NCBI RefSeq assembly: GCF_007859855.1
Contig: NZ_SJPK01000003.1
Location: 193,182-257,181, forward strand
Direction of reading: 5' to 3'
DNA length: 64,000 bases
DNA from: Allorhodopirellula solitaria
GTDB lineage: Bacteria; Planctomycetota; Planctomycetia; Pirellulales; Pirellulaceae
The notes beneath the pieces are model-generated. The model ran no database searches. It saw nothing but the letters and a program-made list of their open reading frames with translations, and had not been told where the DNA came from. Position 1 is the stretch's first letter; each line of letters begins with the position of its first letter. Shown here piece after piece: positions 38,864 to 46,357 of this stretch. A program made the translations under genes and the position numbers.

Positions 38864-39610
38864 CTACTCGAAACGCCCTTTGCGAGACAGTTGCAGGACA
38901 ACGCCCTGGCCTTCACTCATCTGATCGGCAGGATCCTGATCGGCTAGCTCGGTGTCCGGTGACGCCTCAGCCGTTTCGGAGTCGAGTGCGGGCGGTCCTA
39001 ATGGGTAGTTGGCGACAACCCGCAGGTCAACGCCTTTGAGTGATCCGTGATGGCGGGCTTCGCCACGTTCCTCCACCCATTTCGGTCCTTTGACCAGCAG
39101 CATCCGGTCGAAGCTATTCCAGTGTGGTTCGACCCAGCGACAGAACTTCATCAGGCTGCCGACGGCGCGGCTAACAATCGTCGTGAAGCGAAAGTCCTCG
39201 AGAAGCTGCTCGCCTCGGGCAGCGTAGACCGGCACCGCCAGGTTCAGTTCCGTCACCAGTTCGTCGAGCACCTTGGCGCGTTTGCCCACTGATTCAGCCA
39301 GGGAAACCTCGATATCAGGGCGGAGGATCGCCAGCGGGATGCCGGGTACTCCGTTGCCACTGCCGAGATCGAGAACGACTTCGTCGGGCTGGATGAGATG
39401 AGCCAATTGCAGGCAATCCCGCAGGTCGCGGCCGACGAAGAGATCCCAAGTTGTATGGCGGGTCAGGTTGAGCTGTTCGTTGTACCGCCACATCAACTCA
39501 GCGTACTGCCGCAGCGATTCGGTCAGCGGCTCATCGAGCTCCATTCCATGTCGCTGCAGGGCCGCTTCGAAGGTATCGTCGGAGTCAAGGTTTTCGGTGT
39601 GCTCGTTCAT
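38864..39610 (-). CDS. rsmG: 16S rRNA (guanine-527-N7) methyltransferase
   Basis: 248 residues from ATG 39610 (MNEHTENLDSDD); the open frame further upstream lacks similarity. The SAM-binding motif is VVLDLGSGNGVPGIPLAILRPD. Also typical are WRYNEQLNLTR before it and TTIVSRAVGSL after it. The enzyme methylates G527 of 16S rRNA. A C-terminal tail of about 40 residues after the core is longer than usual. It is a single gene with its 5' end facing the tRNA cluster. Confidence 0.93.
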   Translation of the reverse strand: MNEHTENLDSDDTFEAALQRHGMELDEPLTESLRQYAELMWRYNEQLNLTRHTTWDLFVGRDLRDCLQLAHLIQPDEVVLDLGSGNGVPGIPLAILRPDIEVSLAESVGKRAKVLDELVTELNLAVPVYAARGEQLLEDFRFTTIVSRAVGSLMKFCRWVEPHWNSFDRMLLVKGPKWVEERGEARHHGSLKGVDLRVVANYPLGPPALDSETAEASPDTELADQDPADQMSEGQGVVLQLSRKGRFE

Positions 39611-39950
39611 GCACGCAGGTGATACCAAGCCACGGGGCGGGCGGAAAGGGCGCGACAGATCGATTCGGCCGGGAGAGCGATCGTCTACGCGTGCAGGCCG
39701 CCCCCGTGGGCTCAATCGGTCCCAGGGAATGCAGGTTGCCTGGCTAGCCCAGTGTGAATGACGCTATGTGAAGACAGGGGCGGTGATCCTCCCGCAGGCA
39801 GCTTTCGATCGTCGTCAATTCGGTCGTGCTGGGGTGGGTCCGGGCCGCTTCTGGCGAACTTTTTGTTTCTCTCTGCTTTTTTTGCGTCAATTCCGTCTTG
39901 TTCCGAATCCGCGGATCGGTACACTCTGCCTTCCTTGGTCGGAAACAGCG
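39611..39950. other. Spacer between rsmG and the tRNA cluster
   Basis: 340 bp between the divergent starts of rsmG and tRNA-Thr. A T-rich stretch (39858-39885) precedes the likely tRNA promoter at 39898-39925. Nothing else is recognisable. Confidence 0.4.
39898..39925 (+). promoter_or_regulatory. Likely promoter of the tRNA/tuf cluster
   Basis: TTGTTC (39898-39903) and TACACT (39920-39925) with a 16-bp spacer. The first tRNA begins 25 bp after the -10 box, so the 5' leader would be short, as is usual for tRNA operons. Confidence 0.45.
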
Positions 39951-40023
39951 GCCAACGTAGCTCAGTTGGCAGAGCAGCTGATTTGTAATCAGCCGGTCGT
40001 GGGTTCGAATCCCTCCGTTGGCT
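39951..40023 (+). tRNA. tRNA-Thr (TGT)
   Basis: 73 nt. The acceptor GCCAACG pairs with CGTTGGC, and the discriminator base is T. The D arm is GCTCAGTTGGCAGAGC and the anticodon stem is GCTGA/TCAGC with loop TTTGTAA, giving anticodon TGT at 39984-39986. The T-loop is TTCGAAT. CCA is not encoded. It corresponds in position to E. coli thrU. Confidence 0.97.
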
Positions 40024-40205
40024 CTTGGATGTCTTTGTCTGTGACCGCACCAAAGACTGCCGATCAGAGAGAGTTTGCACGCGAGGTAATTTATTTGCGT
40101 GCTACCGGTTAAACAGATTGAAAGACATCGATATGATGTAGTTTGGCAAGCCTTGCAAAGCTCGCCAGCAAAGAATGACGACAACACGACTGAAATGAAT
40201 TTTTT

Positions 40206-40287
40206 GGGGGTTTGCCCGAGTGGTTAAAGGGGGCGGACTGTAAATCCGCTGGCTATGCCTACACAGGTTCGAATCCTGTAGCCCCCA
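40206..40287 (+). tRNA. tRNA-Tyr (GTA)
   Basis: 82 nt, class II with a long variable arm. The acceptor GGGGGTT pairs with AGCCCCC and the discriminator is A. The anticodon loop is CTGTAAA (anticodon GTA at 40240-40242) and the T arm is ACAGG-TTCGAAT-CCTGT. CCA is not encoded. It takes the position of E. coli tyrU. Confidence 0.97.
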
Positions 40288-40296
40288 TTGGAAAAG

Positions 40297-40371
40297 AGCT
40301 GCTAGCGATTGGCTATTGGCCGCTGACGAGATGTCTGGGTGTGACCCGGGTGTCGCGAGTAGTTAGTGGCT
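40297..40371. repeat. Heptanucleotide repeats in the Tyr-Gly tRNA spacer
   Basis: Four phased units on the plus strand at 40297-40324 (AGCTGCT, AGCGATT, then two GGC-type units). Three units on the opposite strand lie at 40351-40371 (AGCCACT, AACTACT, then CGCGACA). Same family as the arrays at 37391, 40482 and 43592. Confidence 0.55.
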
Positions 40372-40398
40372 GAGAGTTTCGGTCTGGCAGCGTGTCGT

Positions 40399-40469
40399 GC
40401 GGGTGTAGCTCAATGGTAGAGCAGCAGCCTTCCAAGCTGAATACGAGGGTTCGATTCCCTTCACCCGCT
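40399..40469 (+). tRNA. tRNA-Gly (TCC)
   Basis: 71 nt. The acceptor GCGGGTG pairs with CACCCGC and the discriminator is T. The D arm is GCTCAATGGTAGAGC, the anticodon loop CTTCCAA (TCC) and the T-loop TTCGATT. CCA is not encoded. It takes the position of E. coli glyT. Confidence 0.97.
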
Positions 40470-40481
40470 TTTGAGAGAGAA

Positions 40482-40530
40482 AGCTACTAGCTGCTAGCTA
40501 TTAGCCACTGGCTTTGGGCTAGTCGCGAAA
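40482..40530 (+). repeat. Heptanucleotide repeats in the Gly-Thr tRNA spacer
   Basis: Seven consecutive units in 7-bp phase, from AGCTACT and AGCTGCT through AGCCACT to CGCGAAA, decaying towards the 3' side. This is the longest array of the family in the window and begins 13 bp after tRNA-Gly. Confidence 0.7.
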
Positions 40531-40579
40531 TTCGTGACTGCTGGGCCTGTTGCTGGTGGCAAAGGGTTAGCCGCTTCCT

Positions 40580-40651
40580 GCTGCTGTAGCTCAGGGGTAG
40601 AGCGCCTCCTTGGTAAGGATGAGGTCATGGGTTCAAATCCCATCAGCAGCT
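40580..40651 (+). tRNA. tRNA-Thr (GGT)
   Basis: 72 nt. The acceptor GCTGCTG pairs with CAGCAGC and the discriminator is T. The anticodon loop is TTGGTAA (GGT) and the T arm is ATGGG-TTCAAAT-CCCAT. CCA is not encoded. It takes the position of E. coli thrT directly before tuf. Confidence 0.97.
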
Positions 40652-40892
40652 TTCGGGGCGTCCGGAGGATTGGCATTTTTACGTGCAAAGCACACGTGGC
40701 CGATCCAACCAGATACGGGACGTCCAAACAATTCCGTTTCGTTTCGATTTTTTGAAAGTCGAATGCGATCGGCACGGCCGATTCGTCAGCGGTCCACCGT
40801 GGGTGTGAACACGGTCGCCGGCGATGAGGGCTTTCGCAGAGCGTATCTCAGTGAAAGTAGTGGTGCAGATTGCAATTGTAGGTGAAATTAGC

Positions 40893-42089
40893 ATGGCTAA
40901 GGATAAATTTAACCGGACCAAGCCCCACGTGAACGTCGGGACAATTGGCCACATTGACCACGGTAAAACGACCACGACGGGTGCTATTCTTGCTGTTCAA
41001 GCGGCTAAGGGCTTGGCTCAAGCAAAGGGTTACTCCGATATCGCCAAGGGTGGTACGGTCCGTGACGCGACCAAGACCGTGACCATCGCCGTGGCTCACG
41101 TGGAGTACGAGACGGATAATCGGCACTATGCTCACATCGATTGCCCCGGCCACGCTGACTTCGTCAAGAACATGATCACGGGTGCCGCCCAGATGGACGG
41201 TGCGATTTTGGTTGTGTCGGCTGCCGACGGCCCGATGCCGCAAACGAAAGAACACGTGTTGTTGGCTCGCCAGGTTGGCGTCCCTTACATCGTCGTGTAC
41301 CTCAATAAGTGTGACCTCGTCGACGACGAAGAGTTGCTCGAATTGGTGGAGCTCGAAGTCCGTGAATTGCTCAGCAAGTACGACTTCCCGGGCGATGACG
41401 TTCCCGTCGTCCAAGGTAGCTCGCTGCCAGCCTACAACAATCCTTCGGATCCAGAAGCATCCAAGTGCATCTCGGAACTGATGGACGCTCTCGATGAGTA
41501 CATTCCTGAACCCGTTCGTGAAGACGACAAGCCGTTTTTGATGGCAATCGAAGACGTGTTCTCGATCGAAGGCCGCGGAACTGTGGCTACCGGTCGGATC
41601 GAGCGTGGTGTGGTTACCGTCGGTGAAGAAGTTGAGATCGTTGGTCTCGCCGAAACCCCCGTCAAAACCACCTGCACCGGCGTCGAGATGTTCCGCAAGG
41701 AAATGAACGAAGGCCGTGCTGGTGACAACGTCGGTTGCCTGCTCCGTGGTGTGAAGCGTGAAGACATTCAACGCGGCCAAGTTTTGGCCAAGCCTAAGAG
41801 CATCAACCCGCACACCAAGTTCGAAGCTGAGGTTTACTGCCTGAGTAAAGACGAAGGTGGCCGTCACACGCCATTCTTCAGCGGTTATCGCCCACAGTTT
41901 TACTTCCGCACGACCGACGTGACCGGTACTGCCAACTTGGTTGGCGCCGACATGTGCATGCCTGGCGACAACGTCAAGGTAGAAGTGGAACTGCACAAGC
42001 CAATCGCCATGGATGACGGCGTTCGCTTCGCTATCCGCGAAGGTGGCCGGACGGTCGGTTCAGGCGTGGTGACCAAGATCATCAGCTAG
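40893..42089 (+). CDS. tuf: Elongation factor Tu
   Basis: 398 residues from ATG 40893 ([16 protein letters not shown]), with AGGTGA 8 nt upstream. Its GTP sites are [17 protein letters not shown] and NKCD. The usual three-domain length is complete to [18 protein letters not shown]. It carries aminoacyl-tRNA to the ribosome. It follows four tRNA genes and precedes tRNA-Trp and secE, the widespread bacterial order, so it is probably transcribed with them. The only tuf copy in this window. Confidence 0.98.
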   Translation: MAKDKFNRTKPHVNVGTIGHIDHGKTTTTGAILAVQAAKGLAQAKGYSDIAKGGTVRDATKTVTIAVAHVEYETDNRHYAHIDCPGHADFVKNMITGAAQMDGAILVVSAADGPMPQTKEHVLLARQVGVPYIVVYLNKCDLVDDEELLELVELEVRELLSKYDFPGDDVPVVQGSSLPAYNNPSDPEASKCISELMDALDEYIPEPVREDDKPFLMAIEDVFSIEGRGTVATGRIERGVVTVGEEVEIVGLAETPVKTTCTGVEMFRKEMNEGRAGDNVGCLLRGVKREDIQRGQVLAKPKSINPHTKFEAEVYCLSKDEGGRHTPFFSGYRPQFYFRTTDVTGTANLVGADMCMPGDNVKVEVELHKPIAMDDGVRFAIREGGRTVGSGVVTKIIS

Positions 42090-42199
42090 ACATTTGCTTC
42101 GGCCCAGCTTGCTATTCAGTTCAAGCCGGGTTGACGCTACAATCATACTGCGATTCCTTGGATGGTGTACCATTCACCACCCAAGGTTTCCGCAATGAC

Positions 42200-42272
42200 A
42201 GGGGCGTAGCTCAATTGGCAGAGCACTGGTTTCCAAAACCAGCGGTTGTGAGTTCGACTCTCGCCGCCCCTG
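42200..42272 (+). tRNA. tRNA-Trp (CCA)
   Basis: 73 nt. The acceptor AGGGGCG pairs with CGCCCCT and the discriminator is G. The D arm is GCTCAATTGGCAGAGC, the anticodon stem CTGGT/ACCAG with loop TTCCAAA (CCA), and the T-loop TTCGACT. CCA is not encoded. It sits between tuf and secE, as in many bacteria. Confidence 0.97.
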
Positions 42273-42328
42273 CTTCTTCAAAACATACAATTCCTGCCGA
42301 AATCATTGGCTGTGAAGGACCTAAAGGA

Positions 42329-42775
42329 ATGTCAAAAGAGATCACTCAATCAAACACGGCAATGACCCCATTGGCGAGTGAGCTGTTTCACGGCAATGTG
42401 TACAAGCCCAATCAGGGCCGGATGGTCCGCCAATTAACCGCTCTGGCTGTTTTTGTCATTGTCGGGCTCGGCTGTTGGCGCCTCTATTCGTTTCTGCCAA
42501 CGGTGATGAACAACGCTGTGGTCGCGAGGTCGATCGCTGGGGTGCTGTTGGCCGCAGGCTTGTGGTTCGGTTTTCGGGTCGTGAACTGGCCGCGTTTCGC
42601 GGACTTTTTGATCGCCGTCGAAGCGGAAATGAACAAGGTCACCTGGCCGAGCAAGGACGAACTGAAGCGGGCCGCGGTCGTGGTCATCTTTACAATTTTC
42701 TTTCTGGCTATCACGCTGTTCGCCTTTGATGTCATCTGGCAATTTATCTTCAGTACCCTCGGGGTCACTTCGTGA
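42329..42775 (+). CDS. secE: Preprotein translocase subunit SecE, extended
   Basis: 148 residues from ATG 42329, preceded by AAAGGA. The conserved SecE core is at the end: FLIAVEAEMNKVTWPSKDELKRAAVVVIF and one membrane helix. SecE clamps SecY in the protein-export channel. Most bacterial SecE proteins have about 60-130 residues; here two extra hydrophobic segments precede the core (about 32-52 and 66-86), so three membrane spans are predicted, as in E. coli. Its stop overlaps the GTG start of nusG (GTGA). Confidence 0.92.
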   Translation: MSKEITQSNTAMTPLASELFHGNVYKPNQGRMVRQLTALAVFVIVGLGCWRLYSFLPTVMNNAVVARSIAGVLLAAGLWFGFRVVNWPRFADFLIAVEAEMNKVTWPSKDELKRAAVVVIFTIFFLAITLFAFDVIWQFIFSTLGVTS

Positions 42776-43485
42776 GCGAAAACGAAACAACCGAAAACGA
42801 ACTCGTTGAGAACGTCGATTCCAACGGCGCAGACGAAACTGAGAACACGGCTGATTCGGACACCGCTTCCGCTGGCCCTACGCTGCCACCCGCTGCTCCC
42901 GTCGATCCCAATGCGCCGCCAAAACCAGAGGTGTCCGACGAGGCGCCGATGGATTGGTACATCCTCAAGGTTGCCTTTAACCGCGAAGACTCCATTGCTG
43001 ACGCACTTCGCAAGAAGGTCAAGATGGAGGGAATGAGTGAGTTTTTCGGTGAGATTGTTGTCCCCACCGAGGACGTTGCGACGTTCACTCGTGACGGGAA
43101 ACGCCGGGTGACCAAGCGGAAGCTGTTGCCGGGCTACATCATGGTCTTCATGTCGATTAACGATGACACCTGGTTTCTCGTTCGCGAGACAGGAGGGATC
43201 AGTGATTTCACCGGTTCAGCGGGCAAGCCCATGCCGATGGAACCTGAAGATGTCGAGCGATTCGTCAACCGACCCTTGGTCGATGATGATGAGGACGCCC
43301 CGATCAAGACCGCGATCCCCTTCAAAGTGGGTGATCGTGTCCGTGTCAAGGAAGGCAATTTCGAGAACCAAGAAGGCGAAGTCGATGTCGTCGATGAAGC
43401 CAATGGCCGCGTGACCGTGATTATCAATATCTTCGGCCGCAGCGTCCCGATGGAACTCGATCACTGGCAAGTCGAGCCGCTCTAG
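42772..43485 (+). CDS. nusG: Transcription termination/antitermination protein NusG
   Basis: 237 residues from GTG 42772, overlapping secE by 4 bp. An acidic, Ala/Pro-rich extension of about 57 residues precedes the NGN domain (DWYILKVAFNREDSIADALRKK; LLPGYIMVFM). The C-terminal KOW domain has VGDRVRVKEGNFENQEGEV. NusG binds RNA polymerase, increases processivity and couples to ribosomes or Rho. E. coli NusG has 181 residues, so the N-terminal extension is lineage-specific. Confidence 0.95.
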   Translation: MSENETTENELVENVDSNGADETENTADSDTASAGPTLPPAAPVDPNAPPKPEVSDEAPMDWYILKVAFNREDSIADALRKKVKMEGMSEFFGEIVVPTEDVATFTRDGKRRVTKRKLLPGYIMVFMSINDDTWFLVRETGGISDFTGSAGKPMPMEPEDVERFVNRPLVDDDEDAPIKTAIPFKVGDRVRVKEGNFENQEGEVDVVDEANGRVTVIINIFGRSVPMELDHWQVEPL

Positions 43486-43591
43486 AAAAACACACGGCTG
43501 CAAGCCAATATTCGTCTATTTCAACTTCCCTCACCCTTGATTGCGTACGCTCCGCAGCGAATCGTTGCACCATTCCAAGCGAACCGCAAAT

Positions 43592-43612
43592 CGCTAACAG
43601 CTAATAGCTACA
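43592..43612 (+). repeat. Heptanucleotide repeats directly before rplK
   Basis: Three phased units (CGCTAAC, AGCTAAT, AGCTACA) end 3 bp before the rplK start. They occupy the place of the ribosome-binding site, and no AGGAGG-like sequence is present. Member of the 7-bp repeat family seen at 37391 and 40482. Confidence 0.6.
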
Positions 43613-43615
43613 CTC

Positions 43616-44041
43616 ATGGCAAAACAAGTCACCGGCCAAGCCAAATTCCAAGTCCCCGGCGGACAAGCCACTCCCGCACCGCCAGTCGGTACGTCGCTCG
43701 GTAAGTTCGGTGTGAACTTGGGCCAATTTGTCCAGCAGTTCAACGATCGTACCAAGGAATACAACGGCACGCCGATTCCTGTAATCGTCACTGTCTACAA
43801 CGACCGTAGCTTCGACTTCATCACCAAGAGCCCCCCAGCGGCTTCCATGCTCAAGGATGCAGCTGGCATCGCCAAGGGCAGTGGCGTTCCTAACAAGGAC
43901 AAAGTCGGCAAAGTCACCGCAGCTCAGTGCGAAGAAATCGCTCAAAAGAAAATGGACGACCTTAATGCCCGCAGCATCGAGCAAGCCGCTCTGATGGTCC
44001 AAGGCACCGCCCGCAGCATGGGCATCGTTGTCGAAGGCTAA
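43616..44041 (+). CDS. rplK: 50S ribosomal protein L11
   Basis: 141 residues, the normal length. The N-terminal part has QATPAPPVGTSLGKFGVNLGQFVQQFN, and the rRNA-binding C-terminal domain has KDAAGIAKGSGVPNKDKVGKV. L11 forms the GTPase-associated centre of the 50S subunit. rplA, rplJ, rplL and rpoBC, which usually follow, are absent; instead a convergent flavoprotein gene ends 2 bp beyond the rplK stop. There is no visible ribosome site because a 7-bp repeat array abuts the start. Confidence 0.97.
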   Translation: MAKQVTGQAKFQVPGGQATPAPPVGTSLGKFGVNLGQFVQQFNDRTKEYNGTPIPVIVTVYNDRSFDFITKSPPAASMLKDAAGIAKGSGVPNKDKVGKVTAAQCEEIAQKKMDDLNARSIEQAALMVQGTARSMGIVVEG

Positions 44042-44043
44042 GA

Positions 44044-45534
44044 CTAGCCAAAGGTGTATGCGTACAAGTTGTCGTCTCGACAAGCTAGCGGCACCTGGCA
44101 AATTTCTGCGAGTTGGCGTCGAAAAGCGGGTCGGTCAATCGGCCGATCGGCTTTCAGTGCGTCCATTATGATCGCCTCGGCAGCTCTCTGTGCTTGCTGA
44201 ACCTGCAGCTCGGTGGCACGCCACGTCGCCCGCTCAGGCTGGAACCCCTTCGAAATACGGTCCTCCTCATCGCCGATAGCGAGTGCGAAGTAGAGCATGC
44301 AGGCATCGAAGAATAGGTCACAGCGAGCCCATACGCGGTAGGCCAGTGAGACGGCACGATCGAGCAATTCGATCTCGCTTTCGACCTGCTCTGCATAGCG
44401 GGCAACGTCACCGCCGGCCTCACGCACAATCAGGTCAACGATGCGTTGCGAGCCCGTGATCGCGTGAGCCAATCCGGTGCTATGCAGTGGATCGATGGTG
44501 GCCAAGCTGGTGGGCAAGGCTAGAAAAGATCGCGACATTGTTCGGCCGCCACACCAACGATGTTGGACCCGTGCGGACTGCAGCCAATCGCCCGGGGACT
44601 CCGCCAGCCGTGCCGAGCTGAGCCAAGCAGACAGACTGGGGGAGCTGGCCACGTCGAGGTTGTCGCGCAGCTGATGGGGTGAGGGACGCGTGCCATTCGC
44701 AGCGGCATCCGTTGGTCCAGAGCCGGTCCAAACGCGTCCTATGCTCGTTCGGCCGTCGCTCATCCGCAGTTCCCATACCCAGCCATCGTGCAGCAGATGG
44801 TGTACGGCGGCTTCGTGGGCGCGGTAAGGCAGTTTGTCGGCATCGGCCGCCTCGGCCACTGCGGTATTTACGATGTGGGTGAACCGCGCTGAGGTCTGCG
44901 TCCGCAAGGCATCAACAGCGTCGCGGTATCCTAATTGGCGCAGGATAACCCCGGCTCGTCCCGACGCATCGACGAGCGTGTCGCAGCTGAGCGTTTCACT
45001 CGCGCTCCAATCGCCGGCCTGGCGAACTGTTATGCGCCAGGGAGACTCCGCCTGGATCTGCTCGACGGTGCATCCGAATCGCACCTCAACACCCTGGCGA
45101 CGACAGATATCGACCAGGTATTGATCGACTTCGGCGCGGACCCAATGTGAGTCGCCGTCAGCATCGCTGGCGCTTGCCGCGACGAGTAGGCGAGCCGCGG
45201 GGTCAGCGGGCCACAGGCCGGTTGCATCTCGATTTCGGCCGGGGCGATGGTCGTAGTAGGTGAAGCCCCGTTTGAGGCCGCCGGTAGCCTGCGTTTGCGA
45301 CTCACGCCATTTTCCCCAGCGTGTGAGCGGCGCGAGCTCGTCGATGCCGAAATCGACAGAGATCTGCTCCAGCGTACGGCTGGCGATCGGCGTGGAGGAT
45401 TCGCCTACGGCAAAGCGAGGAAACTGCGTCTTGTCGAGCATCGCCACCTGGCGCCCGCGGCGGGCCAACTGCATCGCGGTCAGAGAGCCACCGGGCCCTG
45501 CCCCCACGACGATCACGTCAAAGTGTGCGGACAC
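44044..45534 (-). CDS. FAD-dependent oxidoreductase, tryptophan-halogenase-like
   Basis: 496 residues. The FAD-binding start is VIVVGAGPGGSLTAMQLARRG, then DKTQFPRFAVGESSTP. GWVWELRMSDGRTSIGRVW (about 255-273) recalls the WxW box of flavin halogenases, though the exact WxWxIP is not met. A C-terminal helical region includes DPLHSTGLAHAITGSQRI, where the FAD domain closes. Members oxidise or halogenate small molecules, or reduce prenyl chains; the substrate is unknown. It is convergent with rplK (2 bp between stops) and 36 bp downstream of the LolD-like gene on the same strand. Confidence 0.78.
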   Translation of the reverse strand: MSAHFDVIVVGAGPGGSLTAMQLARRGRQVAMLDKTQFPRFAVGESSTPIASRTLEQISVDFGIDELAPLTRWGKWRESQTQATGGLKRGFTYYDHRPGRNRDATGLWPADPAARLLVAASASDADGDSHWVRAEVDQYLVDICRRQGVEVRFGCTVEQIQAESPWRITVRQAGDWSASETLSCDTLVDASGRAGVILRQLGYRDAVDALRTQTSARFTHIVNTAVAEAADADKLPYRAHEAAVHHLLHDGWVWELRMSDGRTSIGRVWTGSGPTDAAANGTRPSPHQLRDNLDVASSPSLSAWLSSARLAESPGDWLQSARVQHRWCGGRTMSRSFLALPTSLATIDPLHSTGLAHAITGSQRIVDLIVREAGGDVARYAEQVESEIELLDRAVSLAYRVWARCDLFFDACMLYFALAIGDEEDRISKGFQPERATWRATELQVQQAQRAAEAIIMDALKADRPIDRPAFRRQLAEICQVPLACRDDNLYAYTFG

Positions 45535-45570
45535 TACAGAACAACTTTCGCAAATTTCGTCACGCGATGT

Positions 45571-46320
45571 TCACGCGACCACGCGAGCGCGGGGAGTGAA
45601 GGTTTCTTCGGCGGGCTCGACCGTGAAGCGGTCGACGAGCAAACCGTCTTGCATGCGGTAGCAGCGATCGGCTCGCTCGGCGATGGTTTCATCGTGCGTG
45701 ATCATGACGATGGTCAAGTCATCTTCGGTGTTGAGTTGACGCAGCAGTTGCAGGATCGACTCGCCGGTTTCCGTGTCGAGGTTCCCCGTCGGTTCGTCCG
45801 CCAACAGCAGTTCCGGTTCGCTCATCAGAGAGCGTGCGATCGCGACTCGTTGCATCTCGCCGCCCGACATTTCGGCTGGCTTGTGGGTTTTGCGGTCGAG
45901 CAAGCCAACCCGGTCAAGCATCGCTTCGGCGCGGAGAGTGAGTGCTTTGCGATCACGACAATAGCCGAGCACGCTGCGGGAGATCATCGCGGGGGTGAGC
46001 ACATTCTCGAGTGCCGAGAGTTCCGGCAACAGGTGGTAGAACTGGAAGATGATCCCGATCTGGCGGTTGCGGTACTCGTCGCGCTGCCGCCTGGAAAGGT
46101 TGTCGACCCGTTGGCCGCCGAACCAGACTTCCCCGGCGTCGGGTTGGTCGAGTGTCGCCAGGAGATGCATCAGCGTGCTCTTGCCACTGCCGCTACGGCC
46201 TACCAATGCCGAGACCTCCCCGTGTTGGAAAGCCACATCGACGCCGCGTAGAACCGGCAACTCAATTTTGTTTTTGTAGTAGCTCTTGCAGATGCCACGG
46301 GCTTCGAGAAGTGGATTCAT
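45571..46320 (-). CDS. LolD-like ABC transporter ATPase
   Basis: 249 residues from ATG 46320 ([18 protein letters not shown]); the frame upstream to 46401 overlaps the permease gene. Walker A is GRSGSGKST, the signature [15 protein letters not shown], and Walker [13 protein letters not shown]. It belongs to the LolD/MacB/FtsE group that drives mechanotransmission export without a typical transport channel. It pairs with the permease gene 37 bp upstream. Lipoprotein release from the inner membrane is the likely task, given the many lipoproteins here. The C-terminal extension of about 20 residues is unremarkable. Confidence 0.9.
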   Translation of the reverse strand: MNPLLEARGICKSYYKNKIELPVLRGVDVAFQHGEVSALVGRSGSGKSTLMHLLATLDQPDAGEVWFGGQRVDNLSRRQRDEYRNRQIGIIFQFYHLLPELSALENVLTPAMISRSVLGYCRDRKALTLRAEAMLDRVGLLDRKTHKPAEMSGGEMQRVAIARSLMSEPELLLADEPTGNLDTETGESILQLLRQLNTEDDLTIVMITHDETIAERADRCYRMQDGLLVDRFTVEPAEETFTPRARVVA

Positions 46321-46357
46321 GGATCTATTTTTTGCTTGGGGGGATTCGAAGCGTTGC

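Noticed and set aside
40024-40579. Additional tRNA or small RNA gene in the tRNA spacers
   Set aside because: No cloverleaf can be drawn; the sequence is explained by heptamer repeats and unstructured DNA.
40848-41996. 382-codon open frame antisense to tuf
   Set aside because: It is the reverse-strand shadow of a highly conserved gene with strong codon bias; its product has no domain pattern.
45247-46251. 334-codon plus-strand frame crossing the flavoprotein and LolD-like genes
   Set aside because: It spans two real minus-strand genes and has no family similarity.
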